64,000 bases of DNA, from the NCBI RefSeq assembly GCF_003268885.1, contig NZ_QLSX01000002.1:1-64000 (forward strand). The letters run 5' to 3'. Each line of letters begins with the position of its first letter. Within the stretch, counting starts at the first letter, position 1. Positions 8,614-17,373 of the stretch are shown in pieces. The DNA is from Onishia taeanensis. Lineage in GTDB: Bacteria; Pseudomonadota; Gammaproteobacteria; Pseudomonadales; Halomonadaceae. The translations under genes were made by a program, and so were the position numbers. The notes under the pieces were generated by a model. It did no database searches and had not been told where the DNA came from. It saw only the letters and a list, made by a program, of their open reading frames with translations.

Positions 8614-9258
8614 ATGAGCGCGGCCGCCTCTCCTCACCCGCTTCCCGTCACTCGACTCCCCGCGGCCAGGCCGCGGGGATGGATCGCCGTGTCTGCGCCG
8701 AACAGCACGACCAGACCGTCTCCACCGGCCAGCCCCACAAGGCCAGCGGCGCCCTTGAGTGACCACCAGCTGGAGGCGCTCTATCGGCGTCATGCCGGGG
8801 CCCTGCGTCAGTACATGGCCCGTCGGCTCGACGATGCAGGTCATGCCGAAGACCTGTGCCAGGACCTGTATCTGCGGCTGCGAGAAGCCCCACCCGATGC
8901 GGGGCTTCGCGATCCCCGTGCCTATCTGTTTCGCATGGCAAAGCACCGCCTGATCGATCACTGGCGGCGCCAGAACAGCGCCCCTGAATGGTGTTCTCTG
9001 AACCCCGACGATCCGATGCTGGCCTGTCCCCACGCCTGTCCCGAGCATTCGGGTCATCGTGCCGGCTGCGTCAGGGAGCTCGACGAGATCATGGTCCGCT
9101 TACCCGAACGTGAGCGACGGGCACTGGCCTGGCATCGGCTGGAAGGCCTGACTCAGGCCGAAATCGGCCGACGGCTGGGCGTGTCCGAACGCATGGCCGG
9201 CCGCTACATCGCCAAGGCCCTGACCCGCTGCAAGACACTGATGCTCAACCGCATTTGA
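8614..9258 (+). CDS. ECF-type sigma-70 factor, FecI-like, with Cys/His-rich linker
   Basis: A 214-residue extracytoplasmic-function sigma factor. Region 2 lies at about 50-120 (DAGHAEDLCQDLYLRLR, RAYLFRMAKHRLIDHWRR) and region 4 at about 155-210 (LPERERRALAWHRLEGLTQAEIGRRLGVSE). The ATG overlaps the TGA ending the dfoC frame (ATGA), suggesting translational coupling. A Pro-rich stretch of about 45 residues precedes region 2; a later TTG start near 8755 is possible. Iron-uptake members usually pair with a FecR anti-sigma factor and a receptor with a signalling domain; neither is present. The linker carries Cys127, 138, 142 and 152 with His140, 145 and 148, a possible metal- or redox-sensing patch. 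Confidence 0.85.
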   Translation: MSAAASPHPLPVTRLPAARPRGWIAVSAPNSTTRPSPPASPTRPAAPLSDHQLEALYRRHAGALRQYMARRLDDAGHAEDLCQDLYLRLREAPPDAGLRDPRAYLFRMAKHRLIDHWRRQNSAPEWCSLNPDDPMLACPHACPEHSGHRAGCVRELDEIMVRLPERERRALAWHRLEGLTQAEIGRRLGVSERMAGRYIAKALTRCKTLMLNRI

Positions 9259-9277
9259 TAATGATTTTCGTTTAATC
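9257..9277 (+). promoter_or_regulatory. Candidate Fur box upstream of fhuF
   Basis: GATAATGATTTTCGTTTAAT matches the first nine bases of the Fur consensus exactly and keeps a partial second half. It overlaps the last codon of the sigma factor gene and lies 44 bp before the fhuF ATG. Confidence 0.55.
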
Positions 9278-9320
9278 TAGTATTTCCCGAATCGCTGGCC
9301 CCGCTGATGAGACGACCGCC

Positions 9321-10073
9321 ATGCCTCTGCTGCTCGATGCGCTCTACACTGGTCCAATGGAGGGCCTGACGCCGCCCAAGGTCGGGCCGATACAAGCCCC
9401 GGCGCTGCCGATGCGTGACCTGCTGACGCCCGAGCGATTCGAGGCCGAGCTTGTGCGCTTCAGGGCAGGCTATGGCTATCAGTCGGAGCAAGGGGATCGT
9501 CGCGCCCTGGTGTCACTTTGGTCGAAATGGCACTTCGGGGCCCTGCTCGCCCCCTACCTGGCCGCCAACCTGCTGCTCGAGCGGGACCTGCCGGTGGGCC
9601 TCGATGAGATGGGGGTATGGCTAACGGCCGAGGGGCGCACCGAGCGCCTGCAGCTTGCCCACGCCGGTCGCCCACTGACCTCACTGGATGGCTTTACGCG
9701 CTTCTCGACCCTGATCGATGATCACCTGACGCCGCTGATCGGTCGGCTGGCGGCCTTGTCCGGGGCCTCTGCGAAGGTCTTCTGGAGCAATGCCGGCAAC
9801 ACCTTGGAACACTTCCTGAATGCAGTAGAAGCGCATCCAATGGCGACCCCAGGCATCGCCGAGGAAGGCCACCGCCTGCTTGCCAGCCGCACCACCGCCA
9901 ACGGCCGGCGCAACCCGCTGTACCAGCCGGTACGCTACTTCCAGCCTGAGTGCCAAGGCGAGGCGGACGCTTCTGCCACCCAACGCGTGCGCCGGCTTTG
10001 CTGCCTGCGCTACTTGCTGCCCGAGCTTGGCTACTGCGGCAACTGCCCGTTATCGAACAGGGCAACCGGTTAG
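9321..10073 (+). CDS. fhuF: FhuF-type ferric-siderophore reductase
   Basis: The 250-residue protein ends with CC (227-228), ten residues, C239, two residues, C242. This is the unusual CC-x10-C-x2-C [2Fe-2S] ligand set of FhuF, which reduces hydroxamate-bound Fe(III) in the cytoplasm so that iron is released. The N-terminal part (SLWSKWHFGALLAPYLAANLLLERDLPV) matches the family. It lies between the sigma factor and the AraC gene, with a Fur-like box upstream, so it probably serves the ferrioxamine-type siderophore imported by FhuCDB. Length is close to E. coli FhuF (262). Confidence 0.88.
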   Translation: MPLLLDALYTGPMEGLTPPKVGPIQAPALPMRDLLTPERFEAELVRFRAGYGYQSEQGDRRALVSLWSKWHFGALLAPYLAANLLLERDLPVGLDEMGVWLTAEGRTERLQLAHAGRPLTSLDGFTRFSTLIDDHLTPLIGRLAALSGASAKVFWSNAGNTLEHFLNAVEAHPMATPGIAEEGHRLLASRTTANGRRNPLYQPVRYFQPECQGEADASATQRVRRLCCLRYLLPELGYCGNCPLSNRATG

Positions 10074-10077
10074 CCAC

Positions 10078-11076
10078 ATGGCCACCACCATCAGCGCAAC
10101 GCTGCCACGCCAGCTCTCGGCCGGCGATCTTGAACGGCTCGGCGCCCGCTGCGGCATCGCCTACCGCTTCCCGGCCCTTGCCGATCACGAAAAGGCCGCC
10201 CAGACCCCGATTCTGCGCGGTCGCGTCGATGAGCTTGAGCTGCGCCGCGGCATCTTCCTGACCCGCTCGGACCTGACGGTGCTCGAGCCCTACGCCTCCA
10301 GCTCACTGGCCGCCGCGCCGCTGTTCATCACCGTAATACTGGACGGCAAGGTCCGACTGCGCCTGGGCGAGGAGAGCCTGTGGCTGTCGCCGGGCCAAGC
10401 CCTGTGCTCGCGTTTCGATGATCGCCAGGCGCTGGAGGCCTGGCAGGATGCCGGCCAGCGCCTGCGCACCTTGAACCTGGCCTTTCGGACCGATGCCCTC
10501 GCCGCGCTCACCCACCAATACCCCACGCTCAAGGCCCTGGAAGAGGGCCCGCCCGCCCTGCGCCGGCAAACACTGCCGAGGCACCTGCTCGAGACCCTTG
10601 AGGAAGCGCTGGCGTCAGACGGCGACTGCGGCGATCCGCGACTGCTGCTCGATGCGTTGATGCTGCAACTACTGGCCCGGATGCTGGCCAGCGTGAATGA
10701 GGCGACGTCCGACGACACTTATCACCCGCCCACCGCCGCAATCCCCAGCCTCTCCAACGGCGAGCGCGACCGCCTCGCACGAGTGCGTCAGGCCCTCGAT
10801 ACACATCCCGAAGCTGACCACCGGCTGGCCGAGCTGGCTCGCCTGGCGGCGATGAGCCAAAGCAGCCTGCGCGCCAAGTTCGCCACCGCCCATGGCCAGT
10901 CGGTGTTCGCCTATCTGCGCCGGCGCCGCCTGGCGAAGGCCGCCGAGCTACTCAGACAGGGCATGGATGTACAGCAGACGGCCCACGCCGTGGGCTACGG
11001 CCACGCCAGCAACTTCACCACGGCCTTCCGCCGCCACTTCGGTATGAGTCCTCGCGCGTACCGCAACGCCACCTGA
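10078..11076 (+). CDS. AraC-family transcriptional regulator of siderophore uptake
   Basis: The start is the ATG at 10078, four bases after the fhuF stop, giving 332 residues and probable translational coupling. The C-terminal 100 residues carry two helix-turn-helix units (LAELARLAAMSQSSLRAKFA and VQQTAHAVGYGHASNFTTAFRRHFGMSPRAYR), typical of PchR/AlcR-like AraC proteins. The N-terminal domain would sense a ligand. PchR-type regulators bind ferric siderophore and activate receptor genes, so it most likely activates the receptor 212 bp downstream. That target is inferred from position only. Confidence 0.85.
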   Translation: MATTISATLPRQLSAGDLERLGARCGIAYRFPALADHEKAAQTPILRGRVDELELRRGIFLTRSDLTVLEPYASSSLAAAPLFITVILDGKVRLRLGEESLWLSPGQALCSRFDDRQALEAWQDAGQRLRTLNLAFRTDALAALTHQYPTLKALEEGPPALRRQTLPRHLLETLEEALASDGDCGDPRLLLDALMLQLLARMLASVNEATSDDTYHPPTAAIPSLSNGERDRLARVRQALDTHPEADHRLAELARLAAMSQSSLRAKFATAHGQSVFAYLRRRRLAKAAELLRQGMDVQQTAHAVGYGHASNFTTAFRRHFGMSPRAYRNAT

Positions 11077-11227
11077 TCCCATCTTTCACAAGCCGCCTGC
11101 CCCGTTATCCAAAAAGCCGCCTGAGACAAGTCTTTGTAACGCAGGTTCATCGCTTGGGCGCTTTGCACAGGTGTTCTGGCACTGGGCAAAGCAGTGCTGG
11201 CGTTTCGCATACATCAGCCGGGGCATG

Positions 11228-11249
11228 AAATGGAATAATTCTCATTACC
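11228..11249 (+). promoter_or_regulatory. Candidate Fur box upstream of the first TonB receptor
   Basis: The segment contains GGAATAATTCTCATTACC, close to the Fur consensus halves AATAAT and CATTATC. It lies 39 bp before the chosen receptor start. Its position inside a possible upstream extension of the reading frame argues for the later ATG. Confidence 0.5.
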
Positions 11250-11287
11250 GAAAGAGAGTTGATCTCCTATCCAAGGAAAGACTGCCC

Positions 11288-13387
11288 ATGACTGCTCGAC
11301 ATCCCCTCACCCTCGCCGTTGCGCTAGCCAGCGCCGCCGTTCTGTCCCCGGCCTGGGCGCAAGACGCTGCTTCATCCGGTAATACCAGCACTCTCGACAC
11401 GCTTACCGTCACCAGCGCCGCCACCAAGACCGAGACGCCGTTCAACGAAACGCCCCAGGCGACCACACGAGTCGAACGCGATGAGTGGGAAGAAAAAGGC
11501 GCAGAGTCAGTGCAGCGGGCCCTCAACTATTCGGCCGGTGCCTACACCAACCAGGTCGGTGCCTCCAACCGCTATGACTACATCGTGCTGCGCGGCTTCT
11601 CGGATGGCAGCCTGAGCAACACCTTCCTCGATGGCCTGAAGCTGATGGGCGATGCCAACTCCTACAGCTCGCTGGTCATCGACCCGTACTTCCTCGAGAG
11701 CATCGAGGTGGTCAAGGGCCCGGCCTCGGTGCTCTATGGCCGCGCCTCCCCGGGCGGCCTGGTATCGCTGACCAGCAAGCGTCCAGAGTTCGAGCAGTCG
11801 GGTCAGGTCCGCCTCGGTGTCGGCAACAACGCCCAGCGCAGCGCCGCCTTCGATCTGACCGGGCCGCTGGATGACGAACGCCGCGTGGCCTACCGCGTGA
11901 CTGGCCTGGCTGAGCGCGCCGACACCCAGTTCGGCCCGGTCGAGGACAAGCGTTACGCCTTCGCACCCCAGCTGACCTGGGACATGACAGATGACACCAG
12001 CCTGACGCTGCATGCCTATCTGCAGAAGGACCCAGAAGGCGGCTATCACTCAGGCGTTCCTTATGAAGGCGCCGTCGAGCGCCATAATGGCCGCAAAATC
12101 GACAACACCTTCTTCGATGGCGAAGAGGACTACGACACATTCGAACGCACTCAGCGCCTGGTCGGCTACGACCTCGAGCATCGCTTCAACGATGCCTGGA
12201 CGGCACGTCAGAAGCTGCTCTATCTCAACACCGACGTGACCCTCAATCAGGTCTACGGCTTCGGCTGGGCCAACGATACCGAGCTCAAGCGCTACTACTC
12301 CGGCGGCGAGGAGTCCATGCAGGCCTGGACCGTCGACAACCAGCTCGAGGCGCAACTGAGCACCGGCAGCGTGGACCATACCCTGCTGTTCGGCGCCGAC
12401 TATCAGCGCCGCGAGAACGAGGTCAGCTGGCCTTCAGGCGCTTTCCCGAACATCGATGCCTTTGACCCCGAGTATGGCGCCGAGCCGACGGCGATGTACG
12501 CGGCTACCGAAGAGCAACACGATATCCACCAGACCGGGGTCTATGCTCAGGACCAGCTGGCACTGGGCAGGTGGCGTCTCTCGCTGGGCGGTCGCTACGA
12601 CTGGGTCGACATCAAGAACACCAACGAAGGCACCGGCAGCTCAAGCGAGCTGAACGATACCCAGTTCAGCGGTCGCGCCGGCGCGCTCTACCTGTTCGAC
12701 AACGGCCTGGCACCCTATGTCAGCTACTCCACGGCCTTCACACCGACCAGCTTCGTCGACGCCAACGGCGACCTGCTCGAGCCGATGGAAGGCGAGCAGA
12801 TCGAGACCGGGCTGAAATACCAGCCAAACGGCACTCAGGATCGCTATAGCCTGTCGCTGTTCCACATCGAGCAGAATAACGTCGCCACCAAGGAGCAGCC
12901 CAACGATCCTTACCGTGCGATCGGCGAGATCGAGTCGGAAGGCGTTGAGCTGGAAGCCCGCACCCAACTGACCGACAACCTGCGTCTGCAGGCCAGCTAC
13001 AGCTTCACGGATATCACCTACGCCAAGAGCGACGACAGCAGCGAAGAAGGCAACCGCGCCATCTATGCGCCACGCCATATGGCGTCCGTGTGGGGCTCCT
13101 ATGCAGTCAGAGATGGGGCCCTGGCAGGCGTCGGCGCCGGCCTTGGCGTTCGCTACAACGCCGACATCCAGGCAGACCGCGCCAACACCGAACAGGTCCC
13201 GGACTACACGCTGGTCGATGCCGGCCTTAGCTATGACTTCGGCCAGCTCGGCATGAACGGCGTCACCGGGCGGCTCAACGTCAACAACCTGCTCGACAAG
13301 GAGTACGTGGCGTCCTGCAACTCGTTGCAGTACTGCTACTTCGGCGCCGAGCGCAGCGTGAAGGCCACCGTCAGCTACGATTTCTGA
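11288..13387 (+). CDS. TonB-dependent ferric-hydroxamate receptor (FoxA/FhuA-like)
   Basis: The 699-residue outer-membrane receptor starts at ATG 11288 behind AAGGAAAG. A Sec signal peptide (LTLAVALASAAVLSPAWA) and a TonB box (DTLTVTSA) follow. The plug domain has VLRGFSDGSLSNTFLDGLKL and VVKGPASVLYGRASPGGLVSLTSKRP, and a 22-strand barrel ends in aromatic F. The C-terminal KEYVASCNSLQYCYFGAERSV is the Cys-containing signature of FhuA/FoxA-type hydroxamate receptors. There is no N-terminal signalling domain, so it cannot relay to the ECF factor by a Fec-type mechanism. Ferrioxamine is the likely ligand given the adjacent dfo genes. Confidence 0.88.
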   Translation: MTARHPLTLAVALASAAVLSPAWAQDAASSGNTSTLDTLTVTSAATKTETPFNETPQATTRVERDEWEEKGAESVQRALNYSAGAYTNQVGASNRYDYIVLRGFSDGSLSNTFLDGLKLMGDANSYSSLVIDPYFLESIEVVKGPASVLYGRASPGGLVSLTSKRPEFEQSGQVRLGVGNNAQRSAAFDLTGPLDDERRVAYRVTGLAERADTQFGPVEDKRYAFAPQLTWDMTDDTSLTLHAYLQKDPEGGYHSGVPYEGAVERHNGRKIDNTFFDGEEDYDTFERTQRLVGYDLEHRFNDAWTARQKLLYLNTDVTLNQVYGFGWANDTELKRYYSGGEESMQAWTVDNQLEAQLSTGSVDHTLLFGADYQRRENEVSWPSGAFPNIDAFDPEYGAEPTAMYAATEEQHDIHQTGVYAQDQLALGRWRLSLGGRYDWVDIKNTNEGTGSSSELNDTQFSGRAGALYLFDNGLAPYVSYSTAFTPTSFVDANGDLLEPMEGEQIETGLKYQPNGTQDRYSLSLFHIEQNNVATKEQPNDPYRAIGEIESEGVELEARTQLTDNLRLQASYSFTDITYAKSDDSSEEGNRAIYAPRHMASVWGSYAVRDGALAGVGAGLGVRYNADIQADRANTEQVPDYTLVDAGLSYDFGQLGMNGVTGRLNVNNLLDKEYVASCNSLQYCYFGAERSVKATVSYDF

Positions 13388-13423
13388 TCCAACCTCGCCT
13401 CACCCCGGCTGCCTGACAGCCTA

Positions 13424-13459
13424 ACGCCTGCCGATGCCCCAAGGGGTGTCGGCAGGCGT
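13424..13459 (+). terminator. Strong hairpin after the first receptor gene
   Basis: ACGCCTGCCGATGCCCC pairs with GGGGTGTCGGCAGGCGT, making a stem of about 15 bp. There is no T-run, so it may be a weak terminator or an RNA-stabilising hairpin. Confidence 0.45.
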
Positions 13460-13479
13460 CGTTGCGATGAAAGATATTA

Positions 13480-13505
13480 CGAACAAGAATGATTTGCTTT
13501 AATAT
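13480..13505 (+). promoter_or_regulatory. Possible Fur box before fhuC
   Basis: The AT-rich patch CGAACAAGAATGATTTGC followed by TTTAATAT lies 31 bp before the fhuC start. It has one recognisable Fur half (AATGAT) and a degenerate second half. It is weaker than the other sites of this island. Confidence 0.35.
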
Positions 13506-13535
13506 CCAACCACAACACTCACCTTTGGACCCGTC

Positions 13536-14303
13536 ATGTTTGATGTCAGCGCCGCCACCTTCGAGGTCAATGACACGCCCTTGCTGCACCCCACCGATCT
13601 TGCTCTGGCTCCCGGCCAGGTGGTGGGGCTGATCGGCCACAACGGTTCCGGTAAGTCGACCCTGCTCAAGCTGCTGGCTCGCCAGCAGGCGCCGAGCGGA
13701 GGCGAGATTCGCCTCGACGGCACGCCGCTAGGCGAATGGAAAAGCCGTGCCTTCGCCCGTCGAGTGGCCTACCTGCCGCAGCAGCTGCCGCCCGCCGATG
13801 ACCTCACCGGCCGCGAACTGGTGGGCTTCGGGCGCTACCCCTGGCAGGGCCTGCTCGGCCGGCCCGGCCGCGAAGACAAGGCGCAGGTCGCGCGCGCCAT
13901 GAGCCTGACCGGCACCCAGGCCTTCGCCGATCGCATGGTCGACACCCTGTCAGGCGGCGAGCGCCAGCGGATCTGGCTGGCCATGCTGCTGGCTCAGGGC
14001 AGCCAGTACCTGATGCTCGACGAGCCGCTGGCGGCGCTGGACATCGCCCACCAGATAGAGGTGCTGGAGCTGGTGCGCCGGCTGTGCCAAGAGCTAGGAC
14101 TTGGGGTCGTCATCGTGCTGCATGACATCAATCTCGCCGCCCGCTACTGCGACCGACTAGTAGCGCTGCACGCTGGGCGCCTGCTGGCCGAGGGCACACC
14201 GGACGCCATCATGACCGGCGACACCCTCAAGGCCATCTACGGCATCCCCATGCACGTCATCTCACACCCAAGCGGTGAGCATCGCGTCGCCGTCGCTCAC
14301 TAA
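13536..14303 (+). CDS. fhuC: ABC importer ATPase for ferric hydroxamates
   Basis: The 255-residue ATPase powers the iron-siderophore importer formed with FhuB and FhuD. Visible motifs are Walker A GHNGSGKST (34-42), LPQQLPPADD (Q-loop), the signature LSGGERQR, Walker B YLMLDEPLAALD and the switch His in VIVLHDINLAARYCD. The spacing and LVGFGRYPWQGLLGR insert are typical of the FecE/FhuC group. It begins the fhuC-fhuD-fhuB operon, with fhuD 14 bp downstream. Confidence 0.93.
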   Translation: MFDVSAATFEVNDTPLLHPTDLALAPGQVVGLIGHNGSGKSTLLKLLARQQAPSGGEIRLDGTPLGEWKSRAFARRVAYLPQQLPPADDLTGRELVGFGRYPWQGLLGRPGREDKAQVARAMSLTGTQAFADRMVDTLSGGERQRIWLAMLLAQGSQYLMLDEPLAALDIAHQIEVLELVRRLCQELGLGVVIVLHDINLAARYCDRLVALHAGRLLAEGTPDAIMTGDTLKAIYGIPMHVISHPSGEHRVAVAH

Positions 14304-14317
14304 CCGCAGGACTCTCC

Positions 14318-15199
14318 ATGTTTCATCCAAGCCGCCTGCTTGCCGGGCTCATCGGGCCACTGGCCCTGCTGTTCGCCTTCGCCCTTGTGCCGACAGCGGC
14401 GACAGCGGCCCCAACGCGCCTGGCCACCCTCGACTGGACCCTCGCTGAGACCCTCATCGCCCTGGATCATCCGCCGGTGGCGGCCGCTCAGGTCGATGCC
14501 TATCACGCTTGGGTGCGTGAGCCCGCGATGCCCAGCTCGGTCAGTGACCTCGGATTGCGCACCCAGCCCAATCTCGAACTGCTGGCGAGCATCGATCCCG
14601 ACCGCATCCTGATCTCACCGATGTTTGCCAACCTGGTGCCCCGGCTCGAACGTATCGCCCCTGTGGACACCCTGGCGCTGTACAGCCCCGGTCGCGACAC
14701 CTGGGCCGAGCTGTGCGAATTGACGCGCTCGGTGGCCGCTCTGATCGACCGCCCCCAGGCGGCTACGCGGCTGATCGAGGCAACGGAGAGAGCGCTCGAT
14801 GCCCAGAAGTCACGGCTGGATGATGACGCTCCGCCACTATTGATCGTGCAATTCATGGATGCCCGCCACGTGCGGGTGTTCGGTGACAATGGCCTTTATC
14901 AGGCGGTCCTCGAACGCCTGGGGCTGACCAATGCCTGGACCGGCAACACCAACGCCTGGGGCTTCTCGCTGGCGCCCCTCGAAGCGCTGGTGGGTATCGA
15001 TGCCCGACTGGTAGTCGTAAAACCCTACCCGGCCGGCGTACGCGCATCGCTTGCCGACAGCGGCCTTTGGCAGGAGCTCGTGCAGCGCCAGGGAGCCCCT
15101 TTGATGCTGGAGCCCGTGTGGAGCTTCGGCGCCCTGCCTTCTGCCCGACGCTTCGCCGACCTGCTGGTGACCGCCATGGAGAATGCCGATGCCCGCTGA
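14318..15199 (+). CDS. fhuD: Periplasmic ferric-hydroxamate binding protein
   Basis: The 293-residue solute-binding protein has a Sec signal peptide (LLAGLIGPLALLFAFALVPTAATA). The mature part keeps FhuD-type features: RLATLDWTLAETLIAL, then DLGLRTQPNLELLASIDPDRIL, and NAWTGNTNAWGFSLAPLEAL in the second lobe. It would carry ferrioxamine/ferrichrome-type complexes from the receptors to FhuB. The 3' end overlaps the start of fhuB. Confidence 0.9.
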   Translation: MFHPSRLLAGLIGPLALLFAFALVPTAATAAPTRLATLDWTLAETLIALDHPPVAAAQVDAYHAWVREPAMPSSVSDLGLRTQPNLELLASIDPDRILISPMFANLVPRLERIAPVDTLALYSPGRDTWAELCELTRSVAALIDRPQAATRLIEATERALDAQKSRLDDDAPPLLIVQFMDARHVRVFGDNGLYQAVLERLGLTNAWTGNTNAWGFSLAPLEALVGIDARLVVVKPYPAGVRASLADSGLWQELVQRQGAPLMLEPVWSFGALPSARRFADLLVTAMENADAR

Positions 15200-17195
15200 G
15201 TCTTTGTCTCGTCCGCCTCTATCACGGCTTCGCTTGACACCCGGCCACGCCTGCCTGCTGCTTGGCCTGCTGGCAGTCACGCTTTCCGTCATGCACCTGC
15301 AGGCAAGCGCAGGCCTGACAGACGGTCTGCTGGCCCTGTTCAGCGTGCCGGACGTCAGTGCGGAAAGCCTGGTGCTGCACGTCGCCTGGTGGCCTCGCCT
15401 CGCCATGGCGCTATTGGCCGGTGGCGGCCTGGCGCTGGCCGGGGTGCTGATGCAGCAGGTGCTCAGGAATCCTCTCGCCGCCCCCACCACCCTGGGCGTC
15501 ACCAGCGGCGCTAACCTGGCGCTGATGGCCACGAGTCTGATGGCTCCAGGCCTGTTGGCGCTGGGTCGCGAATGGGTGGCCCTGGCCGGAGGCGGCCTTG
15601 CCATGTGCCTGGTCTTCCTGCTGGCCTGGCGGCGCGGCCTGTCGCCGATCGTGGTGGTACTTGCCGGCCTGGTGATCAACCTCTATCTGGGGGCACTGGG
15701 CATGGTGTTGCTGCTTTTCCATCAGGAGGCTCTCAAGGGACTGCTGATCTGGGGTGCCGGGTCGCTTGCACAGAATGGCTGGCAGGACGCCGCCTTTCTG
15801 GCCCCGCGCCTGGCACTGGGCGCCGTGTTGGCCGCCTGGCTACTGCGTCCGCTGGCCCTGCTGGAACTGGACGAAGCCGGTGCCCGAAGCCTCGGCATCT
15901 CGCTCAAGCATCTGCGCCTGGCGGGGCTTGGCCTGGCGGTCTTCATCACCGGTTGCGTGGTCAGCGTGGTGGGCATCATTGGCTTCATCGGCCTGGCCGC
16001 ACCCAATATCGTGCGCCTGGCCGGTGCCCGCCGGCTGGGGCCCAGGCTCGTCTGGTCGACGCTGCTCGGCGCGCTACTGCTGGCCGTTACCGATCTGCTG
16101 CTACAGCGCTTCTCTGGGATACTACCCACCATGATTCCCACCGGGGCCTTCACCGCTGCGCTGGGCGCACCGCTACTGCTGTGGCTGATTCCACGTCTTC
16201 GCTTCGGCGGCAACGCGCCGCCTCGAGAGGCCCGGGCGGTCGGGAGCCGTCATCCGGCCCCTCGCCGACTCGCCACCAAGCTTGCCGTAGCGCTTGCCGC
16301 GCTGGCCGTCATCGCGCTGCTGGCCGGCCAGGGCGCTGACGACTGGCAATGGGCCTCGATCGGCGATGGAGAGCTGCTGCAGTGGCGGCTGCCACGGCTG
16401 TTGGCCGCCGCCGGCAGCGGCGTGATGCTGGCCATTGCCGGCACGCTGATTCAGCGCCTCACCGCCAACCCGATGGCCAGCCCCGAGATCCTCGGCATCA
16501 GCGGTGGCAGCGCCATCGCCCTGATCGGGGCGATATTTCTCTTGCCGGCACCGAGCAACCTGACGCTGGTTGGCATTGGCGTGCTGGGGGCTCTGGTCTC
16601 GCTGGCGATACTGGTGCTGGTCAACCGCAAAAGCGGCTTCCAGCCCCAACGGCTGCTGCTTACCGGGGTGGCAATCACCGCGCTGTTCGAGGCGATCAAA
16701 TCCTTGGTGCTGGCCGGTGGCGACCCTCGAGGCCAGCAAATCATCGCCTGGCTCTCAGGCTCTACCTACTATGTCGACATGACCAGCGCCCTGACGGTAA
16801 CCGGCGCCGCCCTGCTGCTGGCGCTGGCCGCTGCACCGCTTACCCGCTGGCTGGATATTCTGCCGCTGGGGGCGCCCTCTGCCGCGGCGCTCGGCCTACC
16901 GGTGGTCCGGGCCCGGTTCGCCCTGCTGGCGCTGGTCGCCCTGCTGACTGCCACCGCCACGCTGGTGGTCGGGCCGCTCTCGTTTGTCGGCCTGCTGGCG
17001 CCCCACATGGCACGGCTGATGGGCTTTAGCCGCGCCGGCGCACACCTTGCCGGCGCGGCCCTCACCGGTGCGCTGCTGATGGTGCTGGCCGACTGGCTGG
17101 GCCGGCAGCTGCTGTTCCCGCAGGAAATTCCCGCTGGCCTGGTCGCCTCGCTGCTGGGCGGTGCCTACTTCATGTGGGGGCTTGGGCGCCGCTGA
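15189..17195 (+). CDS. fhuB: Double-length ferric-hydroxamate permease
   Basis: The 668-residue inner-membrane protein is a tandem of two FecCD permease halves, as in FhuB. The first half has LRNPLAAPTTLGVTSGANLALM and GIIGFIGLAAPNIVRL. The second half repeats these as LTANPMASPEILGISGGSAIAL and GPLSFVGLLAPHMARL. The halves join near residue 345 at a charged linker. The start at 15189 is chosen because GGAGA lies six bases upstream, inside fhuD; the ATG at 15183 is too close to that site. The overlap with fhuD suggests coupled translation. Confidence 0.92.
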   Translation: MPAESLSRPPLSRLRLTPGHACLLLGLLAVTLSVMHLQASAGLTDGLLALFSVPDVSAESLVLHVAWWPRLAMALLAGGGLALAGVLMQQVLRNPLAAPTTLGVTSGANLALMATSLMAPGLLALGREWVALAGGGLAMCLVFLLAWRRGLSPIVVVLAGLVINLYLGALGMVLLLFHQEALKGLLIWGAGSLAQNGWQDAAFLAPRLALGAVLAAWLLRPLALLELDEAGARSLGISLKHLRLAGLGLAVFITGCVVSVVGIIGFIGLAAPNIVRLAGARRLGPRLVWSTLLGALLLAVTDLLLQRFSGILPTMIPTGAFTAALGAPLLLWLIPRLRFGGNAPPREARAVGSRHPAPRRLATKLAVALAALAVIALLAGQGADDWQWASIGDGELLQWRLPRLLAAAGSGVMLAIAGTLIQRLTANPMASPEILGISGGSAIALIGAIFLLPAPSNLTLVGIGVLGALVSLAILVLVNRKSGFQPQRLLLTGVAITALFEAIKSLVLAGGDPRGQQIIAWLSGSTYYVDMTSALTVTGAALLLALAAAPLTRWLDILPLGAPSAAALGLPVVRARFALLALVALLTATATLVVGPLSFVGLLAPHMARLMGFSRAGAHLAGAALTGALLMVLADWLGRQLLFPQEIPAGLVASLLGGAYFMWGLGRR

Positions 17196-17310
17196 CGTTG
17201 ACGCCATGCCGCCCCCGGGCCAGCCAGACCGGCCAGGCCAGGGCGGCGATGCACGACAAGGCCATCGAAAAGACCTCGCCCCGCCATCAATAAAATCCCG
17301 TCCCGCCATC

Positions 17311-17347
17311 AAAAAGACCGCGCCCGGCATTGCGCCAGACGCGGTCA
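17311..17347 (-). terminator. Intrinsic terminator of the second receptor gene
   Basis: On the minus strand GACCGCG pairs with CGCGGTC around an inner GGC/GCC, followed by TTTTT. It lies 27 bp past the stop of the minus-strand receptor gene, between two convergent units. Confidence 0.75.
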
Positions 17348-17373
17348 ATGAAGATATCTTCGCAAGGGTTGGT

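Larger units (their letters stand above)
6035..8617 (+). pseudogene. dfoC: Fused acyltransferase-NIS siderophore synthetase interrupted by an in-frame stop
   Basis: The 861-codon reading frame is broken by TGA at 8168-8170; the same frame continues after it with LPDDVKRIAVEVPEPLKVLSIF. Residues about 45-225 form a GNAT-type siderophore acyltransferase (RFWGM near 89, HFLVAPTDTPRAGFSTAVIE). Residues about 240 onward form an IucA/IucC NIS synthetase, with MPAHPWQW and HGEN at 677-680. The FhuF-like end (SCLNRLQLRNHQQMVDLADPAG) lies beyond the stop. This fusion matches DfoC, which acylates hydroxycadaverine and condenses the units. Translation would give a 711-residue protein lacking about 150 C-terminal residues. 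The change could be one substitution such as TGG to TGA, or a sequencing error. A restart at the GTG of 8183 lacks a ribosome site. Confidence 0.8.
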
